Shown here piece by piece: positions 9,319 to 17,811 of a stretch of DNA of 64,000 nt. The DNA lies in NCBI RefSeq assembly GCF_026168105.1, contig NZ_LBMW01000009.1, positions 62,001 to 126,000 of the forward strand, given 5' to 3'. Within the stretch, counting starts at the first letter, position 1. Every line of letters begins with the position of its first letter. The notes below the pieces were generated by a model. That model worked only from the letters and a program-made list of their open reading frames with translations. It searched no databases and was not told the DNA's origin. The translations under genes and the position numbers were made by a program. The stretch is from Streptomyces hygroscopicus. Lineage in GTDB: Bacteria > Actinomycetota > Actinomycetes > Streptomycetales > Streptomycetaceae.

Positions 9319-10520
9319 AGATCCTCATGGCGGTGGTGTCGGACCTCCGCAGCGACGCGCGCGTGCGACGGGAAGCGGTCTCGCTGGCCGCGGACGGGCA
9401 CCAGGTACGGGTCGTGGGCTTCGACTCGGCCATCCGGCGCCGGACCGAGACGGTCGAGGAAGGCGTCCGCTACGAGGTCCTGCCGTTCCCGCGGAGGAAC
9501 CTTCCCAGGCCGCTGCGGCTGGCCCTCGCGGCCGTGGGTCTGCTGCGCGCGTCACTGCTCATGGGCCGCGGTGTGCCGGACGCCGTGCACTGCCACAACC
9601 TCCATCTCAGCCTGCCCGCCCTGCTGGTCGCCCGTCGTCACCGCGCCGCGCTGGTCTACGACGCACACGAGCTGGAGGCCTCCATGCACCGAGGGCCGGT
9701 GCGGCAGCTGATCGAGCGGTGGGAGCGGGCGGTGTGGCGGCGCGCACGGGCCAGGATCACCACCAATTCCTCGCGTGCGACCTATCTGGAGAATCTGCAC
9801 GGAACCCGGCCCGTCGTCGTCGGCAACTACCCCCGTACACCGGGCGCCGGAGTCGAACCGAAGGACCTCCGCACCCGGCTGGGCATTCCGCGTGACCGGC
9901 TCGTGCTGATCTTCCAGGGAGGGTTCTATCTCGACTCCCGCTGCTTCGACACCGTCGCGGCCGCACTGCGGGACCTGCCGGAGTGGCACTGGGTGATCAT
10001 CGGCTTCGGCAGCGACGACAGGGTGCGGAAGCTGCACGAGCTGGTCGCCGAGTGCGGCATCGAGGACCGCACCAGCATCCTCCCCGCGGTCCCGGTGGAC
10101 GAACTCCTCTCCTACACCGCGGCGGCGGACGTCGGCGTCGTCGCCCTCGCCAATGTCGACCTCAACTGCTACCTGGGCGACACCAACAAGCTCTTCGAGT
10201 ACCTGATGGCCGGTCTGGCCGTGGTGGGCAGTGACTTCCCCGAGGTCCGCAGGGCCCTGCTCGGCAACGGGATCGGCCCGGCAGGTGCCCTCTTCGACCC
10301 GGCGGACCCCGCATCGGTGGCCCGCGCGCTGCGCGAGGTCGCAGACGACCTGGGCACGTTCCGGCGCAACGCCGAGAAGCTACGCGGCACCTACTCCTGG
10401 GAGGCCGAGAGCAGGACGCTGACGTGCCTGTACCGTGCGCTCGCCACTCGGGGGGACGCACGGCCCGATACCGAACAGGGGCGGCCGGCTGAGCCGTCCA
10501 GTCTTCCGAAAGGCGCTTGA
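9315..10520 (+). CDS. glycosyltransferase family 4
   Basis: A 401-residue GT-B glycosyltransferase. It begins MKILMAVVSDLRSDARVRREA, the N-terminal fold of many GT4 enzymes, with DAVHCHNLH and ALVYDAHELE in the acceptor domain. The donor domain has LIFQGGFYLDSRCFD, WVIIGFGSDD and DTNKLFEYLMAGLAVVGSDFPEVR. The ATG overlaps the preceding stop (ATGA), indicating translational coupling with the heparinase-like gene. Cytoplasmic or peripheral to the membrane; donor sugar not determinable. Confidence 0.88.
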   Translation: MKILMAVVSDLRSDARVRREAVSLAADGHQVRVVGFDSAIRRRTETVEEGVRYEVLPFPRRNLPRPLRLALAAVGLLRASLLMGRGVPDAVHCHNLHLSLPALLVARRHRAALVYDAHELEASMHRGPVRQLIERWERAVWRRARARITTNSSRATYLENLHGTRPVVVGNYPRTPGAGVEPKDLRTRLGIPRDRLVLIFQGGFYLDSRCFDTVAAALRDLPEWHWVIIGFGSDDRVRKLHELVAECGIEDRTSILPAVPVDELLSYTAAADVGVVALANVDLNCYLGDTNKLFEYLMAGLAVVGSDFPEVRRALLGNGIGPAGALFDPADPASVARALREVADDLGTFRRNAEKLRGTYSWEAESRTLTCLYRALATRGDARPDTEQGRPAEPSSLPKGA

Positions 10521-10521
10521 C

Positions 10522-12804
10522 GTGAAGGCAGTACTGCTGTCGGCCCGGGACGGTTCGATCAGTGTGGGGGAGATGCCGCCCCCGGTGGTGCAGTGGGGCA
10601 CGGTGCTGATCCGCACCACTTACTCGCTGATCAGCGCGGGCACCGAACGGGCGACCGTGGAGACGGGCGCCAGCAGTCTCCTGGGTAAGGCACGGCAGCG
10701 TCCCGACCAGGTGCGGCAGGTCCTCAACACGGCCCGGCAACTGGGTGTCGTCGAGACCTACCGGATGGTCCAGGACCGGCTCGACCGGCCCATGACGCTC
10801 GGGTACTCCTGCGCCGGTGTGGTGATCGCGGTCGGGGAGGGGGTCGACGACCTCGCCCCCGGCATGCGGGTGGCCGCGGGCGGAGCCGGTTACGCCTGCC
10901 ACGCGGAGCTCGTGACCGTGCCCCGCAACCTCGTCGTGCCCGTACCGGACGGGGTGGAGGACCGGTGGGCCGCGTTCGCCACAGTGGGCGCCATCGCACT
11001 CCAGGGAATCCACCAGACCGAGGCACCCTCGGGTTCCCGTGTCGCGGTGATCGGGCTCGGGCTGGTGGGGCAGCTCACCCTGCGGATTCTGCGGGCCTAC
11101 GGGTACGACGCGGTCGGCGTGGACCAGGACCCCGCGGCCGTCGAGGCGGCGCGCGCGGCCGGATTCGTCGCCCACCCCCGGGGGGCGGAGGACCTCTCCG
11201 GGACCGTCGCGCGGCACTGGGGCGGCGCACGGGCGGACGCGGTCCTGGTGACCGCGGCGACCTCGAGCACGGATCCGGTCGAACTGGCCGGGACCCTGGC
11301 GCGGGACCGGGCCACCGTGGTCATCGTGGGAGACGTAAAGGTGGCCCCGCCCCGGTCGTCGTACTACCACAAGGAACTGACGATCCGTTACTCACGCTCG
11401 TACGGGCCGGGTCGCTACGACCCGCGCTACGAGGAGGCCGGCCAGGAGTACCCGGAAGGCTATGCGCCCTGGACCGAACGCCGCAATCTGGCCGAGGTCC
11501 TCAGGCTGGTGCCGAGCCTGGACCTGGAGAGCCTCGACCCCCGTGTCTTCGCCGTCGAGGACGCCGCCGAGGCCTACCGGGTCCTCAACACGGAACGGCC
11601 GCGTCGCCGCCCCGCTCTGCTGCTGCGCTATCCCGGCACCGCGGAGGTCACCGAGCCGCCGCGGCACCAGGGCGAGGCCGTCACGTGGTCACCGCCCGCC
11701 GGAGAAGCGAGGATCGCCGCGATCGGGGCCGGGAACTTCGCCACCAAGATGCTGTTCCCGCATCTGCACCGTGAGCAGGGCGTCCGCTTCTCGTGGGTGG
11801 CGAGCGCGCGAGGCCTGACGGCCGTCCAGCAGAGCAGGCGATGGGGATTTTCCGATGTCGCGGAGAGCGCCGAGCACGGGCTCGCGTCGGGCGACGCCGA
11901 CTGCGTCATGGTGCTGTCCCGCCACGACAGCCATGGGCGCTACGCGGCCGAGGTGCTGCGCCGCGGGTTCGCGTTGTACTGCGAGAAGCCCGTGGGGCTC
12001 ACGGAACAGGAGCTGGAGGAGGTGGCGGCCGCCTGGTCCCGGTCCGGCGCCCCGGCGCTCGCCGGTTTCAACCGCCGGTTCGCCCCGGCCGTACGGGAGT
12101 TGCGGGCGGCCCTGCCCGAGGGGGCCCCGCTCCAGGTCGTCCACCGGGTCTTCGCCGGCCGGCTGCCCGACGACCACTGGTACTTCGACCACCGGCAGGG
12201 CGGCCGTCTGCTCGGCGAGGTCTGCCATTTCATCGACACCGCGAACTTCCTCGTACCGGGCAGACCCGTGAGCGTGACCGCCACGGGTGTCGACGGCAGG
12301 GACCCGGTGTCGGCCCAGAGCGTCACCCTGCAGATCGCCTACTCGGACTCCTCGACCGCTTCCGTCGTGTACGGCGGGCTCACACCGCCCGGGGCCCCCA
12401 AGGAGCTCATCGAGGTGGCCTGCGACGGTGTCGCCGCCAGGATCGAGGACTTCGGGTCCCTGACGCTGTGGAAGCGGGGGAAGAAGTCGGAGTCGGTGTA
12501 CCGGGGAGCGCCGAAGGGGCATGCCGAGGAGATGCGGGCCCTGACACGGCTGCTGCGGGGCGAGAAGGTCGTCGAGGCGGACTTCCGGCTGGCGCTGTGG
12601 AGCTCACTCGTGGCATGCCGCGCCGCTGCCGCCCTCGCGGAGGGTGGCCGGTCCGGGACCGCACCGTCCACCCCCGCGCTCGCGGAGGTCCTCGGCTGCA
12701 CACCCACCGGCCTTGGGACGGGCAGCCCCGCGGGCGCGGTCCCGGAGCAGGCCTTCGGCACGCCCGAGGGCGCCGTGGGTACGACGGGAGGTTCCGGCGC
12801 ATGA
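10522..12804 (+). CDS. two-domain oxidoreductase: zinc-type alcohol dehydrogenase fused to Gfo/Idh/MocA dehydrogenase
   Basis: A 760-residue fusion. Residues 1 to about 390 form a medium-chain dehydrogenase: LGYSCAGVVIAVGEGVDDL, then the Rossmann motif VAVIGLGLVGQL and a C-terminal substrate fold. From about residue 400 a second Rossmann domain starts, RIAAIGAGNFATKMLFPHL, followed by the Gfo/Idh/MocA signature YCEKPVGLTEQE and GEVCHFIDTANFL. Each half is a complete nucleotide-binding enzyme. Such bi-domain proteins occur in polysaccharide loci with heparinase-like and AsnB-like genes; the reaction is not established to my knowledge, and sequential oxidation and reduction of one sugar is only a suggestion. 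GTG start with GAAAGG 8 nt upstream. Confidence 0.87.
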   Translation: MKAVLLSARDGSISVGEMPPPVVQWGTVLIRTTYSLISAGTERATVETGASSLLGKARQRPDQVRQVLNTARQLGVVETYRMVQDRLDRPMTLGYSCAGVVIAVGEGVDDLAPGMRVAAGGAGYACHAELVTVPRNLVVPVPDGVEDRWAAFATVGAIALQGIHQTEAPSGSRVAVIGLGLVGQLTLRILRAYGYDAVGVDQDPAAVEAARAAGFVAHPRGAEDLSGTVARHWGGARADAVLVTAATSSTDPVELAGTLARDRATVVIVGDVKVAPPRSSYYHKELTIRYSRSYGPGRYDPRYEEAGQEYPEGYAPWTERRNLAEVLRLVPSLDLESLDPRVFAVEDAAEAYRVLNTERPRRRPALLLRYPGTAEVTEPPRHQGEAVTWSPPAGEARIAAIGAGNFATKMLFPHLHREQGVRFSWVASARGLTAVQQSRRWGFSDVAESAEHGLASGDADCVMVLSRHDSHGRYAAEVLRRGFALYCEKPVGLTEQELEEVAAAWSRSGAPALAGFNRRFAPAVRELRAALPEGAPLQVVHRVFAGRLPDDHWYFDHRQGGRLLGEVCHFIDTANFLVPGRPVSVTATGVDGRDPVSAQSVTLQIAYSDSSTASVVYGGLTPPGAPKELIEVACDGVAARIEDFGSLTLWKRGKKSESVYRGAPKGHAEEMRALTRLLRGEKVVEADFRLALWSSLVACRAAAALAEGGRSGTAPSTPALAEVLGCTPTGLGTGSPAGAVPEQAFGTPEGAVGTTGGSGA

Positions 12805-12866
12805 GTTCTCCGGGCGCGGCCGTTCCGCCGGCGGGTACGGCGCCGAGTGCGACGACGGAGGCCTGA
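12801..12866 (+). CDS. 21-codon frame bridging two coupled genes
   Basis: A short frame (MSSPGAAVPPAG...TTEA) whose ATG overlaps the stop of the oxidoreductase (ATGA) and whose TGA overlaps the ATG of the next amidotransferase (TGATG). It fits the gap exactly, so ribosomes could pass through it from one gene to the next. The product is too short and too plain to have a recognisable function. It may be only a coupling device, or chance. Confidence 0.35.
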   Translation: MSSPGAAVPPAGTAPSATTEA

Positions 12867-14755
12867 TGTGCGGCTTCGTGGTGGTCCTGAACCGCGCTGC
12901 GGCCGCGGGCGATCCGTGTACGACGATCGAGCACCGCGGCCCGGACTCGTCCGGGCACCAGGACCTTCGGGGCGCGGACTGGCGCGCGTCACTGCACTTC
13001 CGCCGGCTCGCGATCATCGACGTCGGCTCCCGCAGCGACCAGCCCTTCGGTGACGCCGAGCGGGGGTTCCTCGTCTACAACGGGGAGATCTACAACGCCC
13101 CCGAGCTGCGGGGGACGCTGCGGTCCCGAGGTGTCCGGTTCACCACCGAGGGCGATACCGAGGTCCTCCACGAACTCCTGCTCCAGCCCGACGCCGGACA
13201 ACTGCTCGGGCAGGTCGACGGGATGTTCGCCTTCGTCCAGGTCCTGCCCGATGGACAGGTGCGCTACGGACGCGACCGGCTGGGCATCAAGCCCCTCTAC
13301 CTCGCATCGGACACATCGGGCCGCCTCCTCGCCCTGTCCAGTGAGATCGCTCCGCTGCGCGCGATCGGCCTCGCCGACCACGTCGACCCCGTGGCCGTCG
13401 CGCAGGCGGCGATGTTCCTCTGGACGCCTCCCCCGCGCACCGGCTGGCGTCGCGTGCACGCGGCAGGGGCCGGTGCCGTGCAGTGCGTCCTGCCGCCCGA
13501 ATACGCGCGCCACCGGCTCGTCTGGCGGGCGGAGACCGCCGCGCCGGCGCAGGCCATCGGTGAGGCGGTGCGTGAGTCGGTGCGACGCCAGGTCAGGGCG
13601 GACGTCCCGGTCGGGCTGCTGCTGAGCGGGGGAGTCGACAGCACCTGGCTGGGCGTGGAACTGGGCCGGGCGGGGTTCTGCGGCCCCGTCTTCTCGGCAC
13701 GTGACGCATCGCCGCGGCAGGACCCGGCTGAGCCCTTCGAGGGGGACGCACCCTACGCCGAGCGGGCGGCCCGTCACCTCGGAATGCCCCTGCACTGGGT
13801 GGACCTCGACGTCGATGTGCTGCGGCAAGTGCCCGAGATGGTGCGGGTGATGGAGCTGCCCTTCGGCGACCCGGCGGCCATCGCGCTCATGCGCCTGTCG
13901 CGGGCCGCCCGCGCCGAGGCGACCGTGCTGCTGTCCGGGCTCGGGGTGGAAGAGCTGTTCCTGGGATACGAGCGGTACCAGGCCGTACGGATGCTGCAGC
14001 GGATTCCCGCGTCCGGCCGAAGGCTTCTCGGGCGTGCGTCGCAGGGCCCGGTCCCCGGGAGGTTCCGCGAACGGATGGACAAGCTCGGCCGCATGTGCCT
14101 GCAGAGCCCCCGCGACTGGGCCTGGGGCGGCCAGTCCTACTTCACGGCCGAGGAATGGGCACAACTGGCTCCGAAGGTCGAACTGGACGAGGTCACGGCA
14201 GCCCACCACGACATCACCGACCCCCTGCTGGCGGCGGGAGCGAGCCCTTTGCGCGCCGTCGCGGAGTGCGACCGGCGCCTGTTCCTGCCGGGCCTCAACC
14301 TCCTGTACGCGGATCGCGCGTCCATGCGGGCCAGTGTGGAACTGCGCGTGCCGTTCCTCGGCGAACCCGTCGTCGCCGCGGCGCTCGCCGTGCGAGCGGA
14401 GGACCAGCTCCGCACCGGGAACGGCAAGGCGCTGTTCCGGGCCGCCGCGTCGGCCGCGGGGGTTCCCGACTTCGTCACGCGCCGTTCGAAGACGGGGTTT
14501 TCAGCGCCGGTCCGCTCCCTGCTGAGGCGGCACGGACGGTACCTGTGGGCATGGGTGCGGCAGTCCGGGATCTTCGACGAGCTCTTCGACCGGCGGACTG
14601 CCGACCGGTTCGTGACCGAGCACGTGTCGGGAGAGCGCGAGCGCGGGCTCGCCGTTTTCGGCTTCTTCTGCGCGGCGGTGTGGTGGGAGATGCACGTCGA
14701 CGGGGACGGGCGGGTCACCGAAGCCCTTCAGGACTACCGCGCGGTCGCGCCCTGA
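12866..14755 (+). CDS. asparagine synthase-type glutamine amidotransferase, copy 2
   Basis: A 629-residue paralogue of the copy at 5406. The glutaminase half is intact: MCGFVVVLNRA with Cys2, EHRGPDSSG and YNGEIYNAPEL. The synthetase half has LLSGGVDSTWLG, RVPFLGEP and RRSKTGFSAP. It differs at the usually strict GEGxDE motif, which here reads GLGVEE, so the first glutamate is leucine and the aspartate is glutamate. That suggests a changed substrate or mechanism. GGAGG lies just upstream of the ATG. Its 3' end overlaps the convergent flippase gene by 22 bp. Likely amidates a sugar carboxylate, by context. Confidence 0.88.
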   Translation: MCGFVVVLNRAAAAGDPCTTIEHRGPDSSGHQDLRGADWRASLHFRRLAIIDVGSRSDQPFGDAERGFLVYNGEIYNAPELRGTLRSRGVRFTTEGDTEVLHELLLQPDAGQLLGQVDGMFAFVQVLPDGQVRYGRDRLGIKPLYLASDTSGRLLALSSEIAPLRAIGLADHVDPVAVAQAAMFLWTPPPRTGWRRVHAAGAGAVQCVLPPEYARHRLVWRAETAAPAQAIGEAVRESVRRQVRADVPVGLLLSGGVDSTWLGVELGRAGFCGPVFSARDASPRQDPAEPFEGDAPYAERAARHLGMPLHWVDLDVDVLRQVPEMVRVMELPFGDPAAIALMRLSRAARAEATVLLSGLGVEELFLGYERYQAVRMLQRIPASGRRLLGRASQGPVPGRFRERMDKLGRMCLQSPRDWAWGGQSYFTAEEWAQLAPKVELDEVTAAHHDITDPLLAAGASPLRAVAECDRRLFLPGLNLLYADRASMRASVELRVPFLGEPVVAAALAVRAEDQLRTGNGKALFRAAASAAGVPDFVTRRSKTGFSAPVRSLLRRHGRYLWAWVRQSGIFDELFDRRTADRFVTEHVSGERERGLAVFGFFCAAVWWEMHVDGDGRVTEALQDYRAVAP

Positions 14756-16092
14756 CCCCTCTGCGGCGGGACCGTGGAGCCGTTTCCCGGGTGTCCCCCG
14801 CGGTCAAGGCGGGTGGTCTCCCCCGCTTCCACGGCCCGCCGGTAGCGCAGAACGTGGGCGATCAGGTTGACGGCCAGCGCGAGAAGGCTCGCCCATGCCG
14901 CTCCCGCGGCCGAGTAGGCCGGAATGAGCAGGAGGTTCAGCACCAGGTTGGACACCGTCAGGGTGATCGCCGCGGTCCGCAGGTCGGAGCCGAGCCCGTG
15001 CGCCGAAAGGAAGGAGTTGAACAGGCGGGTCACCGCACTGATCACCTGCGCCGCGGCGAGGACCGGTACCAGGCCCGCCGCCATCACGAACTTGTCGGAA
15101 TAGACGAGCCGGACCAAAGGCTCGGCCAGCATGCTCAACGCGACTGCCGGTACGGCGCTCACCACCGTCACCGTCGCGACCCAGCGCCGCTCCATGCGGG
15201 GCCGGCGGGTGAGCCGCCCGAAGAGCGCCGTCGCCAGACCCGCACCGGGCAGCGAGATGGGCGTGGCAAGCGAAGCGGCGCACATGTAGCAGGCGAAGGA
15301 ACGCGGATCGCTCGCGGCACCGAGCATCAGCGTGTCCATGTGGTACGTGCCCATGCTCAGCACCCGGCCGACGTAGGCCGAGAAGCCGTAGGCACGGGCG
15401 TCACGGAGCATGCGCGAGGCGGTTGTGCGAAGGCCGCGGAACAACGGCCGGAGGTACGCCAGGAGCGCGACCCAGCCGGCCAGCAGGAACAGGGCGTCCG
15501 CCAGGAGAGCCCCTGACGGTGTCAGCCGTACCCCGGCCGCCGGCATGGCCATGAGCACACCGAGGAAGCCCAGCCGCGACAGTACGGAGGCGATCGAGTA
15601 GCTGTGGAGCCGGTCGAGGCCCTGCGCCGTCTGCAGGCACACGAAGTCGAGCGGGTACCCCATGGAGACGAGGGCCGCCACTCTCAGAGCCGAGCCGGCG
15701 TGCACGGTCATGCAGGCGTCCACGATCCAGGACAGCGCGAAGACGGTGACCCCGAACAGGACGGACACCGGCACGAAGAACGCCACGACCGCGCCGGTGA
15801 CGCGACGCCGCTCCGCCGGGCCCGAGAGCGCCAGCATCCGCGCCGCGGGGAGGAACAGCCCGAACTCGAAGAACATCCCGCTGAACAGGAGCAGTTGTCT
15901 GCCGAACGTGTAACTCGTGTAGGCGTCGACGTCCAGGGCCCTGGCCAGCAGCGCGGAGGTGATCACGCCGAGTCCGCCGAGCGCCGCGCTCGAGCAGGCG
16001 AAGCCGACGGCCTGACGGACCGTCCTGGAGGAGCAGGCGACCCTCATCCTTGCGCACGTCCGCACGGCGGCACCGACGCAGGCGGCCGTCAC
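14734..16092 (-). CDS. Wzx-type polysaccharide flippase (MOP superfamily)
   Basis: A 452-residue integral membrane protein with about 12 hydrophobic segments and the order and basic loops of the oligosaccharide flippases (for example GFACSSAALGGLGVITSALL near the N-terminus and a final segment before the basic tail). It would turn the undecaprenyl-linked repeat unit to the outer membrane face. The GTG at 16092 overlaps the stop of the Wzy-like gene (GTGA); an ATG at 16047 is a second option. The C-terminal tail ends in a hydrophilic Gly/Arg-rich stretch that overlaps the end of asnB copy 2 on the other strand. Confidence 0.83.
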   Translation of the reverse strand: MTAACVGAAVRTCARMRVACSSRTVRQAVGFACSSAALGGLGVITSALLARALDVDAYTSYTFGRQLLLFSGMFFEFGLFLPAARMLALSGPAERRRVTGAVVAFFVPVSVLFGVTVFALSWIVDACMTVHAGSALRVAALVSMGYPLDFVCLQTAQGLDRLHSYSIASVLSRLGFLGVLMAMPAAGVRLTPSGALLADALFLLAGWVALLAYLRPLFRGLRTTASRMLRDARAYGFSAYVGRVLSMGTYHMDTLMLGAASDPRSFACYMCAASLATPISLPGAGLATALFGRLTRRPRMERRWVATVTVVSAVPAVALSMLAEPLVRLVYSDKFVMAAGLVPVLAAAQVISAVTRLFNSFLSAHGLGSDLRTAAITLTVSNLVLNLLLIPAYSAAGAAWASLLALAVNLIAHVLRYRRAVEAGETTRLDRGGHPGNGSTVPPQRGQGATAR

Positions 16093-17600
16093 GACACCGG
16101 CCCCGCGAGCAGCGTCCGAACCGCCCGCTCCGGGGCCGCCGCAGCGGCCTCCTCCCGGGCCGGGCGCCGCGGGGCCGTCTCGACGGCCGACGCGGCGAGT
16201 GCAAGGACCACGGCCAGCACGGCGTTGCTCGGCCCCAGCGGCAGCATCGTCAGCTCGACGGAGAAGGCCAGATAGGACACGGTCCCGGCGATCACGGCGG
16301 CGTGCAGCACCTGGCGCGTCGCATCCCCGCGTGCCGCCCGGGCGAGCCGGCGGATCATCCTGGCGCCGTATCCGCACACGGCGAGCAGGGCCGCGAAGCC
16401 GATCAGGCCCTCTTCGGCGAGCGTCCCGACGAATGAGCTGTGCGGGGACTGCACCGACCGCACGCCCCACACCACCTTGGGATCGACCCGCTTCTGCGCC
16501 TCGACGAACTGGTTGATCCCCACCCCGGTGAACGGGGCGGAACGCCAGATCTCCGCACCGACCTGATACGTCGCGAACCGGCCGGCCACGTTGTCGGTGT
16601 CGGACATGCGGGAGCGGAAGAGGTCGTTGCTCTGCAAGGGCACGAAAAGGATGAGCGCCCCCAGGACCACGGCGACGGCCACGGCGGCGAGCCTGAGCTT
16701 CTTCCCGACCCGCAGGCCGAGCCCGAGGAGGAGCACCAGCAGGGCACAGGCCCAGGCCACGCGGAACAGCGAGAGCGCCATGCCCGTGATCTGCACGGCG
16801 GCCAGCAGCGGGCCCGTGAACGCGGGACACCCCCTGCGACGCGTGCCGTCGGTGCTCGCGCTCATCCACCAGAACAGCGTCGCGGCGAGCGTCAGGGCCA
16901 GGGTGAGCGCATAGACCTCCGGTGTCGCATAGGGCCCGGAGACGCGGACGATCCCGCCGACCTCGGTGTCGGTGCGCACGACGCCTCCGCTGAGGGTCGC
17001 CAGCTCGTATCCGAAGAAGTGCTCGGTGATACCGAGCGCGGCCACGAGGGTGCCGCAGACCATCAGTCCCGCCGCCCACGCCCGCAGCCGACCGGGACTG
17101 TCGGCCGTGCGGCGGCACACCGCGAAGGCGATGCAGGGGAGCAGGATCGCGTCGATGAAGGTCTGCAGTGCGCCCAGGATGCCGGGCTGAGTGGTCAGGG
17201 CGCGGAACAGGAAGACGGCCGCGAACACCGTGACCGCGGTGACGAAGGCCCGCACACCGGGTGCGCCCGGCCTTCGGGCCCGGCGCGTCAACAGGACCGT
17301 GAGAGCCAGGGCACCCAGGTACAGACGGTCGAACGTCAGCAGCGTCCCCGACTGCGGATAGCGGGCGAAGGGATGGAGAGCGGGAGAAAGGACCAGCCAG
17401 GCGAGGCCCGCGATGTGCGGGTTCCGGCCGGCCACGAGGGCGAAAGCCGTCACCATCACCGCGGCGAACAGGATCACCGAGGGCACGCCCGGCCGGAGGA
17501 GGAAGGCGGCGAGCGCCACCGTGCCGAGTCCCGTGTAAAGGACGGCACAGAGGGTCGCGGGGGTGACTTTCCGAGCCCGATTCGTCTTCAAAACGGCCAC
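16089..17600 (-). CDS. O-antigen polymerase/ligase-like membrane protein (Wzy type)
   Basis: A 503-residue protein with 10-12 membrane segments and a large extracytoplasmic loop holding SGPYATPEVYAL and GRFATYQVGAEIWRSAPFTG followed by GINQFV. The pattern P-F-x-G-x-G and the later HSSFVGTLAEEGLIG are typical of the Wzy_C/O-antigen ligase family. It would polymerise or transfer repeat units outside the membrane. The GTG at 17600 is preferred for its GGAG site 5-6 nt upstream; the frame is open further upstream but those codons look non-coding. Coupled to the flippase by a 4-nt overlap. Confidence 0.82.
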   Translation of the reverse strand: MAVLKTNRARKVTPATLCAVLYTGLGTVALAAFLLRPGVPSVILFAAVMVTAFALVAGRNPHIAGLAWLVLSPALHPFARYPQSGTLLTFDRLYLGALALTVLLTRRARRPGAPGVRAFVTAVTVFAAVFLFRALTTQPGILGALQTFIDAILLPCIAFAVCRRTADSPGRLRAWAAGLMVCGTLVAALGITEHFFGYELATLSGGVVRTDTEVGGIVRVSGPYATPEVYALTLALTLAATLFWWMSASTDGTRRRGCPAFTGPLLAAVQITGMALSLFRVAWACALLVLLLGLGLRVGKKLRLAAVAVAVVLGALILFVPLQSNDLFRSRMSDTDNVAGRFATYQVGAEIWRSAPFTGVGINQFVEAQKRVDPKVVWGVRSVQSPHSSFVGTLAEEGLIGFAALLAVCGYGARMIRRLARAARGDATRQVLHAAVIAGTVSYLAFSVELTMLPLGPSNAVLAVVLALAASAVETAPRRPAREEAAAAAPERAVRTLLAGPVS

Positions 17601-17811
17601 TGGCTCTCCGAATATCCGTCCGGCAGGGTCGTTTTCCGTGCCGAGGTCGCGGAGGCACACGCTAGTCTCATGACTTCCTCTGCGATGTCGGACGACGCAC
17701 CTTATCGGCCGAATTTCCACTCCGAATGAGCCGCATGGGTAAGAGAGCGGCAGGCGAGACGACGCAATTACCGAAAAGGAATTCTTCACACGGTACGACG
17801 CATTCGACTGC

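Noticed and set aside
9095..9895. Plus-strand frame overlapping the end of the heparinase-like gene and the next glycosyltransferase
   Set aside because: Out-of-frame shadow across two genes with clear domains and an ATGA junction.
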